Assembly: GCF_002794255.1 (NCBI RefSeq)
Contig: NZ_PGGW01000066.1
Location: forward strand, 124,001-188,000
DNA length: 64,000 bases
Origin: Streptomyces carminius
GTDB taxonomy: Bacteria; Actinomycetota; Actinomycetes; Streptomycetales; Streptomycetaceae
Reading direction: 5' to 3'
Made by a program: the position numbers and the translations under genes. The notes beneath the pieces were generated by a model, which saw nothing but the letters and a program-made list of their open reading frames with translations, had not been told where the DNA came from and did not search any database. Shown here one piece after another: positions 6,479 through 14,717 of this stretch (its first letter is position 1; each line of letters starts with the position of its first letter).

Positions 6479-8377
6479 TCAGTCCCGGTCTCTCCACCGG
6501 GCCGGTCGGTCGCCGGCCGCCGTACCGGACGGCCGGTGCGGTCCCCGCCCCGGGCGGGGCGGGGGGTCGTGGAGGGCCGTCCGGCCGGAGCCGCGCAGCT
6601 CCCGGTCCAGAAAGCCCAGCCCCCGGCGCAGGACCGCCACATGGTCGCTGCCGAGGTAGCCGTCGTGGCCCGAGTCCAGCCACATCTCCTCGTGGCGCAC
6701 CCCGCAGGCGCGCAGCGCGGCCAGATAGGTGCGCACCTGCTCGGGCGGGCACTTGGCGTCATGGGTGGCGGCGGCCATCAGCAGCGGCGCCCGCACCCGG
6801 TCCGCGTACCGGATGGGCGAACTGCGGGCGTAGCGCTCGGGCACCTGCTCGGGCGTGCCGCCGAACAGCGCCTCGTCCAGGGCGCGCAGCGCCGGTGTGC
6901 CGGCCCGGTGGGCGGTGGCGCAGTCGGCCAGCGGCTTGACGGCGACGCCCGCCTGCCACAGACCCGGCCGGGTGCCCAGCGCCAGCAGGACCAGATAGCC
7001 GCCCCAGGAGGTGCCCCACAGCCCGACCGCGCCGGGATCGGCCAGCCCGCGCTCCAGCACGTCGGCGCGCACGGCGGCGAGGTCGGCGACCTGGGCCAGG
7101 CCGACGCTCTCGCCGAACGCCTCGCGCCAGCGGGGCCCGTAGCCCGTCGAACCCCGGTAGTTGACGCGGGCGACGGCGAAGCCCGAGGCGACCAGGGAGT
7201 GCACCACGGGGTCGTAGGCGTCACGGTCGTGGTCGGCGGGGCCGCCGTGGACGAGGAGGACCAGCGGTGGGCGGGCGGGCCGCTCCGGGAGGCTGAGGAG
7301 GGTGTGCACCGGCCCCTCGGGGCCGGGTGTCCACAGCTCGGTGTGGTGCCCCGGCACCCGTACGGCGGGCAGGTCCGTGCCCGGCAGCGGGGTGCCGGCG
7401 GTGGAGTACGCCCGCAGCGGGGTGGCGGTGTCGGTCCACAGGTAGTGCACGTCACCGCCCGGCCGGGGTACCGCGTCCAGGACGCTGCCCGGGGGCACGG
7501 GAAGCGGGGTCAGGGTGCGGTGGCCGAGATCGGCGGTGAACAGCCGGCTGCGGCCGTGACGGTCCTGGCGGATCAGCAACCGGCCCCCCTCGGGGTACCA
7601 CCGGGCGGTGATCTCGGTGTCGAACGCGCACCACTCGTGGAGCCGTATGCCGTCCGCCTCCCGCCACACGGCCGGTACGTACCGGTCGCCCAGCCGGCGG
7701 ATCAGCAGCAGCTCGGCTCCGGTGTCCCCGGCGCTCCGGGGGGCGAACCCCAGTGCCCACAGCCCGCCGTCCCGTCCGGACAGCACCGCGGCGGTTCCGC
7801 CGTCGGCGGTGTGGACGGTGACGGCCCGCCCGGAGGCGGCGGCGCGGGCGACGGCCAGCAGCCGGCCGTCCGGGGAGAGCCCGGCGAGCACCGCGTACCC
7901 CTCGGCCCGCAGGACCCGCCGGCCGGTCCCCCCGCGCCGGCCGAGGCAGACCGTCAGACCGCTCCCGTGGCCGAGGCCGACGGCGACCGTGGCGTCGGCG
8001 CCGAGGACCAGGCCGCGCGGGGTGCCGGTGGGCAGACCGGCCAGGCCGGGCCGCGCGGGACCGCCGTGGAAGTCCTGGAAGTACCAGTGGCCGCGTCCGG
8101 CCTCGTCCTCCGCGAACCACCAGACGGCGGCGTCGGCGTCGATCGCGCAGTGCAGGGTCCCGCGCGGGCGGTCGGTGACCTGGCGCGCCGTCCCGGTGCG
8201 GGCGTCGAAGGCGAAGACCTCGCAGCGGCCGTCCGCGTCACCGGTGAAGGCCATCAGCGCCGGGTCGCGCGGGCAGACCTCCGGCAGCACCGGCCGCTGG
8301 ACGTGGTAGCCGGCCCCCTGGAGTCCGGTGCCCGCGTCGGCCGCGGCTCCGTCCGTCCGGTGGATGTCCGTGCTCAT
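6479..8377 (-). CDS. S9-family (prolyl oligopeptidase-like) serine peptidase of the RiPP cluster
   Basis: 632 residues. The N-terminal 370 or so form a beta-propeller with repeated short strands (e.g. ALMAFTGDADGRCEVFAFDA, LAGLSPDGRLLAVARA). The C-terminal alpha/beta-hydrolase has the oxyanion region LLVHGGP, nucleophile S457 in GTSWGGY, D540 in THDAKCPPEQ and H571 in SGHDGY, so the catalytic triad is complete. There is no signal peptide, so it acts in the cytoplasm. It lies 16 bp after the MFS stop and 21 bp before the precursor, so leader or peptide cleavage is its probable job. S9 enzymes often cut after Pro; the precursor has Pro at 10, 20, 29 and 36. Confidence 0.9.
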   Translation of the reverse strand: MSTDIHRTDGAAADAGTGLQGAGYHVQRPVLPEVCPRDPALMAFTGDADGRCEVFAFDARTGTARQVTDRPRGTLHCAIDADAAVWWFAEDEAGRGHWYFQDFHGGPARPGLAGLPTGTPRGLVLGADATVAVGLGHGSGLTVCLGRRGGTGRRVLRAEGYAVLAGLSPDGRLLAVARAAASGRAVTVHTADGGTAAVLSGRDGGLWALGFAPRSAGDTGAELLLIRRLGDRYVPAVWREADGIRLHEWCAFDTEITARWYPEGGRLLIRQDRHGRSRLFTADLGHRTLTPLPVPPGSVLDAVPRPGGDVHYLWTDTATPLRAYSTAGTPLPGTDLPAVRVPGHHTELWTPGPEGPVHTLLSLPERPARPPLVLLVHGGPADHDRDAYDPVVHSLVASGFAVARVNYRGSTGYGPRWREAFGESVGLAQVADLAAVRADVLERGLADPGAVGLWGTSWGGYLVLLALGTRPGLWQAGVAVKPLADCATAHRAGTPALRALDEALFGGTPEQVPERYARSSPIRYADRVRAPLLMAAATHDAKCPPEQVRTYLAALRACGVRHEEMWLDSGHDGYLGSDHVAVLRRGLGFLDRELRGSGRTALHDPPPRPGRGPHRPSGTAAGDRPARWRDRD

Positions 8378-8393
8378 CGGAAGACCATCCCTC

Positions 8394-9764
8394 TCATGCC
8401 TTTTCCTTCCGGGGTTCCTTCCGGGGTTCCTTCCGGGGGATCTCCTGGGGCTCCCCCCGTGGTTCCGCGCGGGATCCGTCCGGAACGGAGAGGGCGCCGC
8501 GCGCCACGGCGAGCGTGGTCCCCGCGGCGAGCAGGGCCAGCAGCACCGCGCATCCCGCGGCCGTGGCAGCGGTGCCCGCCCGGGCCGCGGACACCCCGGC
8601 GGCCAGCGGGGCGAGAGCCGCCGAGACGCCGGTGACGGTGGCCAGCGCGGTACTGGTACGGGCTTGCAGACCGGCCGGTGTCACCCGCATGACGCGGGCC
8701 TGGAGCACCACCGCCGCGACGGGCACCGGCAGGCAGAGCGCCCCGAACAGCAGCCCGTACAGCCATGGCCGGGGGGACAGGGCGAGCGCGCCGGCTGCCG
8801 GGACCAGCAGCCAGGAGACCGCGAGCAGTGTCCGCGAAGCGGTCAGCCGGCGGGCCACGGCGGGCGCGGCCAGCGCTCCGGCCAGTCCCGCCGCGCCGGC
8901 CAGCGAGAACACCAGGCCCACGGCGGTGGCGCCCTGCCCGCTCTCCCGGAGGGCGAAGACGGTGGTGTAGTGGAGTGCCACCAGCAGCCCGTTGACCGCG
9001 GTGCCCCACACCAGCACCAGGCGCAGCAGGGGGGAGCGCAGTACGAGGGCGAGACCCGCGCCCACCTCCGCGGCGAAGGCGGACCAGGCCCGGGTGGAAC
9101 GCCCGGCCGGGTGCTCCACCCGGGCCTGGTCCGGCTCCGGTGCCAGGTCCGAGCGCATGGCGCGTACGCACAGTGCGGCGACGAGGTAGGACAGGGCGTC
9201 CGCGAGGAACGGCAGCCACCGGGAGAAGTGGTAGCACAGACCGCCCAGCAGCGGGCCGACCACCATGGCGCCCTGCTCCCCGGCCTGAAGCCGGGAGACC
9301 GCCCGGGGGTAGTCGGTCGGGTCGCAGACCAGGGCCACGGTGCCCCCGGCCGCCGCCTCCTGACAGGAGGTGGCGAAGCGTTCGACGGCGATCGCGGTGA
9401 ACAGCAGCGCCGGGTGGGGATCGCCCAGCCACAGGGCCGCGGCAAGCGTTCCCAGCGCGCCGGCGGAGGCCAGGGCCGACCAGACCATCACTCGTTTGCG
9501 GGCGCCGCGGTCGGCCAGTACGGCGGCGAAGGGGCCCATGACCAGCCCCAGGACGGTGGAGAGCCCCGCGACCGCTCCGACGACGGCCGGGGAGTATCCC
9601 AGCGACAGCAGGAGCAGGGGGAGGACCAGGCCGGAGATCTGGGTGCCCAGGGTGTCGGTGCCGTTCGCCCACCAGAACAGCCGTATGTCCCGGGCGGGCG
9701 GGGCGGGCGGAGAGGTCTCCCGCTGGCCGGTCCCCGCGGCGACGGCTGTGGCCCGCCTCCTCAC
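8394..9764 (-). CDS. Major facilitator superfamily exporter, first gene of the RiPP operon
   Basis: 456 residues with about 12 hydrophobic segments starting near residue 30 (FWWANGTDTLGTQISGLVLP, a typical first helix of MFS efflux proteins) and the loop motif LADRGARKR between helices 2 and 3. Similar proteins export antibiotics and peptides, so this is the likely product exporter or self-protection pump. The start is a GTG at 9762-9764; no strong ribosome binding site precedes it, so the start is uncertain. The cytoplasmic tail carries a tetrapeptide repeat (KEPRKEPRKE). The S9 peptidase gene begins 16 bp after its stop, which indicates one operon. Confidence 0.88.
   Translation of the reverse strand: MRRRATAVAAGTGQRETSPPAPPARDIRLFWWANGTDTLGTQISGLVLPLLLLSLGYSPAVVGAVAGLSTVLGLVMGPFAAVLADRGARKRVMVWSALASAGALGTLAAALWLGDPHPALLFTAIAVERFATSCQEAAAGGTVALVCDPTDYPRAVSRLQAGEQGAMVVGPLLGGLCYHFSRWLPFLADALSYLVAALCVRAMRSDLAPEPDQARVEHPAGRSTRAWSAFAAEVGAGLALVLRSPLLRLVLVWGTAVNGLLVALHYTTVFALRESGQGATAVGLVFSLAGAAGLAGALAAPAVARRLTASRTLLAVSWLLVPAAGALALSPRPWLYGLLFGALCLPVPVAAVVLQARVMRVTPAGLQARTSTALATVTGVSAALAPLAAGVSAARAGTAATAAGCAVLLALLAAGTTLAVARGALSVPDGSRAEPRGEPQEIPRKEPRKEPRKEKA
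8405..8438. repeat. 12-bp tandem repeat in the MFS gene tail
   Basis: CCTTCCGGGGTT is repeated nearly three times and encodes the EPRK repeats at the transporter C-terminus. Such repeats vary in copy number by slippage without breaking the frame. Confidence 0.8.
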
Positions 9765-10459
9765 CGGTGGTGCCGGGAGTTCGCCGGACGAAGCCGGATC
9801 AACGCGGATAAAGCACCGGGTGATGTCGCGGTGGATTCTCGTGCCACGTGCAGCCTCCCCTTCCGTCCGCGCAAAGGGCTCGCGAGAACGGATTCAACGG
9901 CTGATATACGGAGAAAAGGTGTGCGAGGTGCGGTGGCCGGGAGCTTAGCCACGGAGTGACGCGAGCAACAAGGGTGTCGGACGGTCCGGGAACGCCGTGC
10001 CGCGCCGGGCCCCCGCCTCCCTGGCCCGCCCGTCCCCTCCGCCCTCCCCGCCCGTCGCTCCGCGCGACACGGGGAACCTCCTGCGTGCGGGGGGCGCCGG
10101 TGTCCTACGAGGCCGGCTCCGCCCGGGCCGGGACGCCACGGCCCTGCGGGCCGGGGCGGGGAGGCCGGTGTCCGCTCCCGGACGGGGCGAACCGTACGCC
10201 TTGACAGGCCCGGCGGCTCCGCGTGCCCATGCGGTCCTCACCGCCCGTGCTCCGGCGGTCCTCCGCCCGAGGGCTGGACCGCGCACCTCGTCCAGGACGC
10301 GTCCGCGCCCGGTGGGGCCTCGTGCGCACGGTCCGTCGAACGGCACGGGGTCCACCGTTCGGCCGAGCGTGACGAGAGAATCACGCGCCGCTGTCCGAGG
10401 CTGAGGAAGACACCCGGCGACCGGCCGGGTCGCTTGACAACCGACGCCCGGAGAGTCCC
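9765..10459. other. Non-coding divergent region upstream of the RiPP operon and the deacetylase gene
   Basis: These 695 bp have no gene I can support. The segment 9895-9925 is clearly richer in A+T (around CTGATATACGGAGAAAAGG) and on the minus strand offers a plausible promoter for the RiPP operon. From about 10000 to 10430 the sequence is GC-rich without repeats. A TTGACA at 10434-10439 is too close to the deacetylase start to serve it. Confidence 0.5.
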
Positions 10460-11527
10460 ATGCGCCGTTTTCCCCGAAGCGACCGCGCGGCCCTGGCCGC
10501 GGTCGCCGTACTCCTCACCGGCTGCTCGGCGGCCGGCTCCACCGACCCCGGCCGCTTCGACTTCAAGGGGGGCATCACAGGGAAGGGGACGGGAGACAGA
10601 GCCGCACAGGCGCCCGTCGAGGCCGGGAAGCCCGGCGACACCGACCCGGCGAGCGTGGGAGCCAACGAGCTGGGCGCGGTACCGGTGCTGATGTACCACC
10701 GGGTCACCGACGAGCCGCTGGGTGTGGACGACCGCACCCCGGAGGACTTCCGCGCCGAGCTGGAACGACTGGCCCGGGAGGGGTACGTGCCGGTCACCGC
10801 CCGGGAGTTCACCGGTGGCGAGATGGACATACCCGCCGGCACCCACCCGGTGGTCATCACCTTCGACGACTCCCAGCCCAGCCAGTTCCGGCTGGACGCC
10901 GACGGCCGTCCCGACCCCGGCACCGCGGTCGGCATCCTGCTGGACGTCGCGGAGCGGTATCCGGGGTTCCGGCCCGTGGCCACCTTCTTCGTCAACGAGG
11001 ACCCGTTCCGCGACCCCGGCGGGCGTAAGACGCTCCCGTGGCTGCACGACCACGGTTTCGAGATCGGCAACCACACCCTGCGCCACACCCTCCTGGAGAC
11101 CGCCGGGGAGGAGTGGGTCCGCTGGGACACAGCCGCGATCCAGTGGGAGATCCACAAGGTCCTGCCCGGGGTGCCGGTGGTGTCGATGGCCCTTCCCTAC
11201 GGCTCGATGCCCAGTCCCCGGGACCTCGCCCGCAGCGGTGAGTACGACGGGGTGCGCTACCGGCACCAGGGGGTCTACCTGGCCGGTGCCGGACCCGCGC
11301 CCTCGCCGTACGACGCCGGGTTCGACCCCGGCGCCATCCCCCGCATCCGCTCCCAGGACGACACCGGCCCGGACGCCTCGTACGGTTCGCTGGCCTGGCT
11401 CGACCGGCTGGCCGACGGCACGGTCGAGCGGTACACCTCCGACGGGGACCCGGAGCGGATCAGCTTCCCCCGTTCCCGGGCGGACCGGCTCGGCGCCGCC
11501 CACCGGGACGCCGCCCGGCCGTACTGA
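10460..11527 (+). CDS. Polysaccharide deacetylase lipoprotein (CE4/NodB-type)
   Basis: 355 residues. A lipoprotein signal (lipobox LLTGC, Cys at about residue 22) places it on the outer face of the membrane. The catalytic domain begins at about 74 with VPVLMYHRVTDE. The metal- and base-bearing motif is TFDDS (about 136-140), and the second metal motif is NHTLRHTLLE, giving the H-x4-H arrangement. These match enzymes that remove acetyl groups from cell-wall or other N-acetylated glycans. A GGAGAG lies just before the ATG. It stands alone; the next gene is convergent. Confidence 0.9.
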   Translation: MRRFPRSDRAALAAVAVLLTGCSAAGSTDPGRFDFKGGITGKGTGDRAAQAPVEAGKPGDTDPASVGANELGAVPVLMYHRVTDEPLGVDDRTPEDFRAELERLAREGYVPVTAREFTGGEMDIPAGTHPVVITFDDSQPSQFRLDADGRPDPGTAVGILLDVAERYPGFRPVATFFVNEDPFRDPGGRKTLPWLHDHGFEIGNHTLRHTLLETAGEEWVRWDTAAIQWEIHKVLPGVPVVSMALPYGSMPSPRDLARSGEYDGVRYRHQGVYLAGAGPAPSPYDAGFDPGAIPRIRSQDDTGPDASYGSLAWLDRLADGTVERYTSDGDPERISFPRSRADRLGAAHRDAARPY

Positions 11528-11558
11528 CCCGGCTCCGGGCGTACCGGCCCCCGTCCGG

Positions 11559-12164
11559 TCAGTCCCGGCCCAGGGAGCGCACGATCATCACGTGCGGCCG
11601 CCAGCCGGGGTACGGCTCCATCCGGCCGACCGGCTCGAACCCGTACTTGGCGTAGGTGGCGAGCATGACCTCGTTGTCCGCGGCCACCAGGGCCGCGGCC
11701 CGCTCCTCCCGGCGCTCGGCGAGGAAGGCCTCGAAGAGACGCTGCCCCACCTTGGCGCGGCGCCACCGCGGACGCACCAGCAGTTCGCACACACCGACCG
11801 TGCGGTTCGGGTACTCGCGGGTGAACTCCGGGCCGGGGTCGGGGGTCAGCCCGTCCCACCACAGGGAGCCGGCGGGCAGGGTGTAGCCGTAGAGGAAACC
11901 GGCGACCGGGTCGCCGGCGTCGCCCGACGGGCCCTCCAGCGCGGCCGTCAGCAGGAATCCGGGCCGCTCCCGGTGGCGGGACAGCCGCTCCGAGATGGGC
12001 GGGTCGCTGTGGTCCGGCAGCCCGAGTGCCTGGGTGTAGACCTCCTCGTAGGCCTCGGCCCACCGGGTGGCGTCCGCCGCGAGGTCGGCGCCGCCGAAGT
12101 GCCGGACGGTGAGGGTGGCCGGTGCGGCGTCGGCCACCGTCGGCAGGGTGCGGGAAGGGAACAC
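11559..12164 (-). CDS. GNAT-family N-acetyltransferase under an iron box
   Basis: 201 residues from the GTG at 12162-12164, preceded by GAGGAGAG. The GNAT core is visible: VCELLVRPRWRRAKVGQRLF (acetyl-CoA-binding loop R/Q-x-x-G-x-G/A in variant form) and the C-terminal EVMLATYAKYGFEPVGRMEP. The first 60 residues include SerHis-rich LGLPDHSDPPISERLSRH. The substrate is unknown. An iron-box-like dyad 36 bp upstream suggests repression by a DtxR/DmdR-type regulator when iron is sufficient. The open frame continues upstream, but that part crosses the iron box and the promoter. Confidence 0.85.
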   Translation of the reverse strand: MFPSRTLPTVADAAPATLTVRHFGGADLAADATRWAEAYEEVYTQALGLPDHSDPPISERLSRHRERPGFLLTAALEGPSGDAGDPVAGFLYGYTLPAGSLWWDGLTPDPGPEFTREYPNRTVGVCELLVRPRWRRAKVGQRLFEAFLAERREERAAALVAADNEVMLATYAKYGFEPVGRMEPYPGWRPHVMIVRSLGRD

Positions 12165-12199
12165 GGGTCTCTCCTCGGAAGTCGCCGGATGTTCGGACG

Positions 12200-12218
12200 T
12201 TAGGCAAGCCTTCCCTAA
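12200..12218 (-). promoter_or_regulatory. Iron box (DmdR/IdeR-type operator)
   Basis: TTAGGCAAGCCTTCCCTAA matches 15 of 19 positions of the actinobacterial iron-box consensus TTAGGTTAGCCTAACCTAA as I remember it, including both outer TTAGG/CCTAA arms. It lies 36 bp upstream of the acetyltransferase start. Confidence 0.7.
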
Positions 12219-12317
12219 GCTATCGTGACGCCCTCTCAGGGGAGAACGTGGGAGCGGGAGAAGGAGAGGGCCCGGTGTCTTGACGCGTCCCTGGTGTGCT
12301 GGCTTGATGCTCATGGG

Positions 12318-12331
12318 TGGGAGCGCTCCCA
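12318..12331 (+). promoter_or_regulatory. CebR operator before the CE3 esterase gene
   Basis: TGGGAGCGCTCCCA is a perfect 14-bp palindrome identical to the known CebR box of Streptomyces. It ends 33 bp before the esterase start. Confidence 0.9.
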
Positions 12332-12364
12332 CCTCGCTGACGGACCTGCTGGAAGGACCTGGAC

Positions 12365-13453
12365 ATGCGCAGTGGACACGTCTTACGGGCGGCGCTGACC
12401 GCCCTGGCGACGGGACTCGCCCTCCTCGGCGCGGGACCGTCCGCGGCGGGCGCGGCCCCCGGGGCGCCCGAGAGGACGCAGGTGTCGTCCGCGGCCGCAC
12501 CGGTGCGGATCATGCCGCTGGGCGACTCCATCACCGGCTCGCCGGGCTGCTGGCGCTCGGTGCTGTGGAACCGGCTGCAGGAGGCCGGGTACACCGGCAT
12601 CGACTTCGTGGGGACGCTCGGTCCCCAGGGCTGCGGGCGGCCCTACGACGGCGACAACGAGGGGCACGGCGGCGCACTGGTGACCGATGTGGCCGACCAG
12701 GGCCGACTCCCCGGCTGGCTGGCCGCCACCCGGCCCGATATCGTTGTCATGCACTTCGGCACCAACGACGTCTGGAGCGGCCGTTCCCCCGATGCCGTCC
12801 TGGCCGCCTACAGCACCCTGGTGGACCAGATGCGGGCGAGCAATCCGGACATGAAGGTGCTCGTCGCGCAGATCATCCCGATGAACCCCGCCACCTGCGC
12901 CGAGTGCGCCCGGCGCGTGGTGGCGCTCAACGAGCGGATCCCGGCCTGGGCCGAGGCCGAGAGCACCCCTGACTCCCCGGTGACCGCCGTCGACCAGTGG
13001 ACCGGTTTCAGCACCGCGAGCGACACCTACGACGGAGTCCACCCCAACGCCTCCGGCGACGACAGGATCGCCGCCCGCTGGTTCCCGGCCCTGGCCGGGC
13101 TGCTGGACGGCGGCACGGGCGACCCGGGCGACCCGGGGGCCGGCTGCACGGCCTCGTTCCGTGCGGTGTCGACCTGGCGGGGCGGCTACCAGGGCGAGGT
13201 GACGGCGCGCAACTCCGGTGCGGCGCCGCTGTCCGGCTGGACGGTGCGGATCGTCCCGGCGGACGGCGGGCGGGTCACCCAGGTCCGGAACGCCATGCTC
13301 GACACCGCCGCCACCACGGCCGGCACGGCCACCGTGCGCAGCGGCACCTGGAACGGAACGCTCTCCGCCGGGGACAGCGTCTCCTTCGGCTTCATCGCGT
13401 CCGCCGGATCCGCCTCGGCCACGGTCGGCCGCGCCGCCGCCGACACGGTCTGA
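12365..13453 (+). CDS. Secreted SGNH/CE3-type carbohydrate esterase with C-terminal CBM2
   Basis: 362 residues. A Sec signal peptide ends near residue 30 (LALLGAGPSAAGA). The SGNH domain carries GDSIT with nucleophile S55, the GTND block in MHFGTNDVW, and the DGVHPN block with the catalytic Asp and His. A Gly/Asp/Pro linker (GGTGDPGDPGAG) joins a family 2 carbohydrate-binding module that starts at CTASFRAVSTWRGGYQGEV and has SGWTV and GTWNGTLSAGDSVSFGF. Domain order fits acetylxylan esterases that act on cellulose-bound xylan. It is preceded by a perfect CebR box, so it should be induced by cellobiose. It ends 27 bp from the convergent ATP-binding gene. Confidence 0.92.
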   Translation: MRSGHVLRAALTALATGLALLGAGPSAAGAAPGAPERTQVSSAAAPVRIMPLGDSITGSPGCWRSVLWNRLQEAGYTGIDFVGTLGPQGCGRPYDGDNEGHGGALVTDVADQGRLPGWLAATRPDIVVMHFGTNDVWSGRSPDAVLAAYSTLVDQMRASNPDMKVLVAQIIPMNPATCAECARRVVALNERIPAWAEAESTPDSPVTAVDQWTGFSTASDTYDGVHPNASGDDRIAARWFPALAGLLDGGTGDPGDPGAGCTASFRAVSTWRGGYQGEVTARNSGAAPLSGWTVRIVPADGGRVTQVRNAMLDTAATTAGTATVRSGTWNGTLSAGDSVSFGFIASAGSASATVGRAAADTV

Positions 13454-13480
13454 CGGCACCCTCCCGCCTCGGCGGCGCGG

Positions 13481-14125
13481 TCACCCCGGGGAGGGCGCCC
13501 CGGGGTGGTGGCACGCACGGCTCGCCGGGACCGTGGCCCAGACCGTCTTGCCGCCGCTGCCGGGCGGGGACCAGCCCCAGTTCTGGCTCAGCGCGTCGAT
13601 GATGTGCAGTCCGCGCCCGGTCTCGGACAACTGGCCGGGCTGTCCGAGGACCGGCGCGGCGGGACTCGGGTCGGAGACCGCGCACAGCAGCGTGGGGCCC
13701 CGCCACAGCAGGCCCAGCCGGACGGGGCCCTCGAAGGGCCGTTCGGAGCGCTCCGCGGGGAGCGGGGGGCGGGGGGTGGCGGTCGTCCCGTGGCGCAGGG
13801 CGTTGCCCACCAGTTCGGACACGATGACCGCGACATCGTCGACGAGCGGGGCCAGACCCCAGCCCCGCAGGGTCTCCCCGGTGAACTCGCGGGCGGCGGC
13901 GACGTCCCGCGGGGCGGGACCGAAGCCGCGTACCGCGATCCGGCCGTCCGCCGTTCCGTCCGCCGTCCCGTCCGGTGCGGCGGTGCGGCGGAAGGCGGCG
14001 GTACGGGGGCGGAGGAAGGCCGGGGGTCTGGGAGCGGAGACGCGGCACCCGGCCGAACCCGGCCAGTCACTGGTGAGGACGGCCGGCAGAACGTCACTCA
14101 CCGGAGTCATCGGATGCGCTGTCAT
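13481..14125 (-). CDS. ATP-binding protein of the HATPase_c (anti-sigma-factor-like) family
   Basis: 214 residues from the ATG at 14123-14125, chosen because GGGAG lies 6 bases upstream; a GTG 36 bp further up has no such site. The GHKL ATPase motifs are the N-box VIVSELVGNALRHG, the G1-like DPSPAAPV and the G2-like TGRGLHIIDALSQNWG. Streptomyces genomes hold many of these proteins, often beside DUF397 and Scr1-type HTH genes as here. They are proposed partners of the HTH protein; substrates are unknown. Confidence 0.88.
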   Translation of the reverse strand: MTAHPMTPVSDVLPAVLTSDWPGSAGCRVSAPRPPAFLRPRTAAFRRTAAPDGTADGTADGRIAVRGFGPAPRDVAAAREFTGETLRGWGLAPLVDDVAVIVSELVGNALRHGTTATPRPPLPAERSERPFEGPVRLGLLWRGPTLLCAVSDPSPAAPVLGQPGQLSETGRGLHIIDALSQNWGWSPPGSGGKTVWATVPASRACHHPGAPSPG

Positions 14126-14206
14126 CGCGGTCTCCCACCGTGCCTGTTGGGAAGTCGGCACGAGAATCGGCCTGTTGGGGCTACTATCCCGACTGCCGCA
14201 TGCGGC

Positions 14207-14240
14207 TGCAAGCGCATCTGCACTTACAGATGTAATTGCA
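14207..14240. promoter_or_regulatory. 34-bp interrupted dyad between the ATP-binding and DUF397 genes
   Basis: TGCAA (14207-14211), CATCTG (14215-14220), CAGATG (14227-14232) and TTGCA (14236-14240) are arranged with perfect two-fold symmetry. The segment 14200-14275 is AT-rich for this genome and should hold the divergent promoters, so this is a likely operator of the regulatory trio. Confidence 0.6.
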
Positions 14241-14336
14241 ATCGGGGCGGTTCGTGTGCGTAAAGTAACGTGACGTCATGTCCGCGGCCTGATCCGGAGG
14301 GACGACGGAGGGGCCGCGGCCGGTGAGAGGCGGACC

Positions 14337-14582
14337 ATGGAGCAGATCGTCAACGGCGTGCGGGCCACGGAGATCCAGGGCGCGCGCTGGCGGAAGAGCC
14401 ACCACAGCAACCCCAACGGCAACTGCGTCGAGCTGGCCCCGCTGCCGGACGGCGGGGTGGCGGTGCGCAACTCCCGTCACCCCGGCGGGCCCGCCCTGGT
14501 GTACACCCGGGAGGAGATGGTCGCCTTCCTGCGGGGAGCCAAGGACGGGGACTTCGACGACATGGTCGGACGGGTCGGGTAG
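14337..14582 (+). CDS. DUF397-domain protein
   Basis: 81 residues. The DUF397 core is plain: ARWRKSHHSNPNGNCVELA, then GGVAVRNSRHPGGPALVYTREE. The Ser-x-x-Asn/Cys-Val-Glu region is diagnostic. Family knowledge: these small proteins are encoded beside Scr1-type HTH regulators and are proposed to form toxin/antitoxin-like or regulatory pairs with them. The HTH gene follows after 135 bp. No transmembrane segment is present. Confidence 0.9.
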   Translation: MEQIVNGVRATEIQGARWRKSHHSNPNGNCVELAPLPDGGVAVRNSRHPGGPALVYTREEMVAFLRGAKDGDFDDMVGRVG

Positions 14583-14717
14583 CCGGGCAGGGGTGCGTCC
14601 GGGTGAGGGGACGGGTGAACAGTGCGCCCGGGCGGCGCCGGTTCGGTGCGTTCGCTGTACGGCCCGATACCGACAGTGGCACACTGAGTGCCTGTCCCCT
14701 CACCCAGGAGAGCGCGC

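Noticed and set aside
2392..6762. A 1456-codon open frame on the minus strand
   Set aside because: It is an out-of-frame shadow over the universal stress, DUF5825 and radical SAM genes, produced by high third-position GC; its translation is Arg/Pro/Gly-rich without domains.
9956..10355. Overlapping small open frames in the 9765-10459 gap
   Set aside because: No ribosome binding sites, no domains, and Arg/Pro/Gly-rich translations in every frame, as expected of non-coding GC-rich DNA.
10434..10439. TTGACA as promoter of the deacetylase lipoprotein gene
   Set aside because: It lies only about 20 bp before the start codon, leaving no room for a -10 element and leader.
14215..14232. Stem-loop as part of a tRNA
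   Set aside because: No cloverleaf, anticodon arm or conserved T-arm bases can be built around it.
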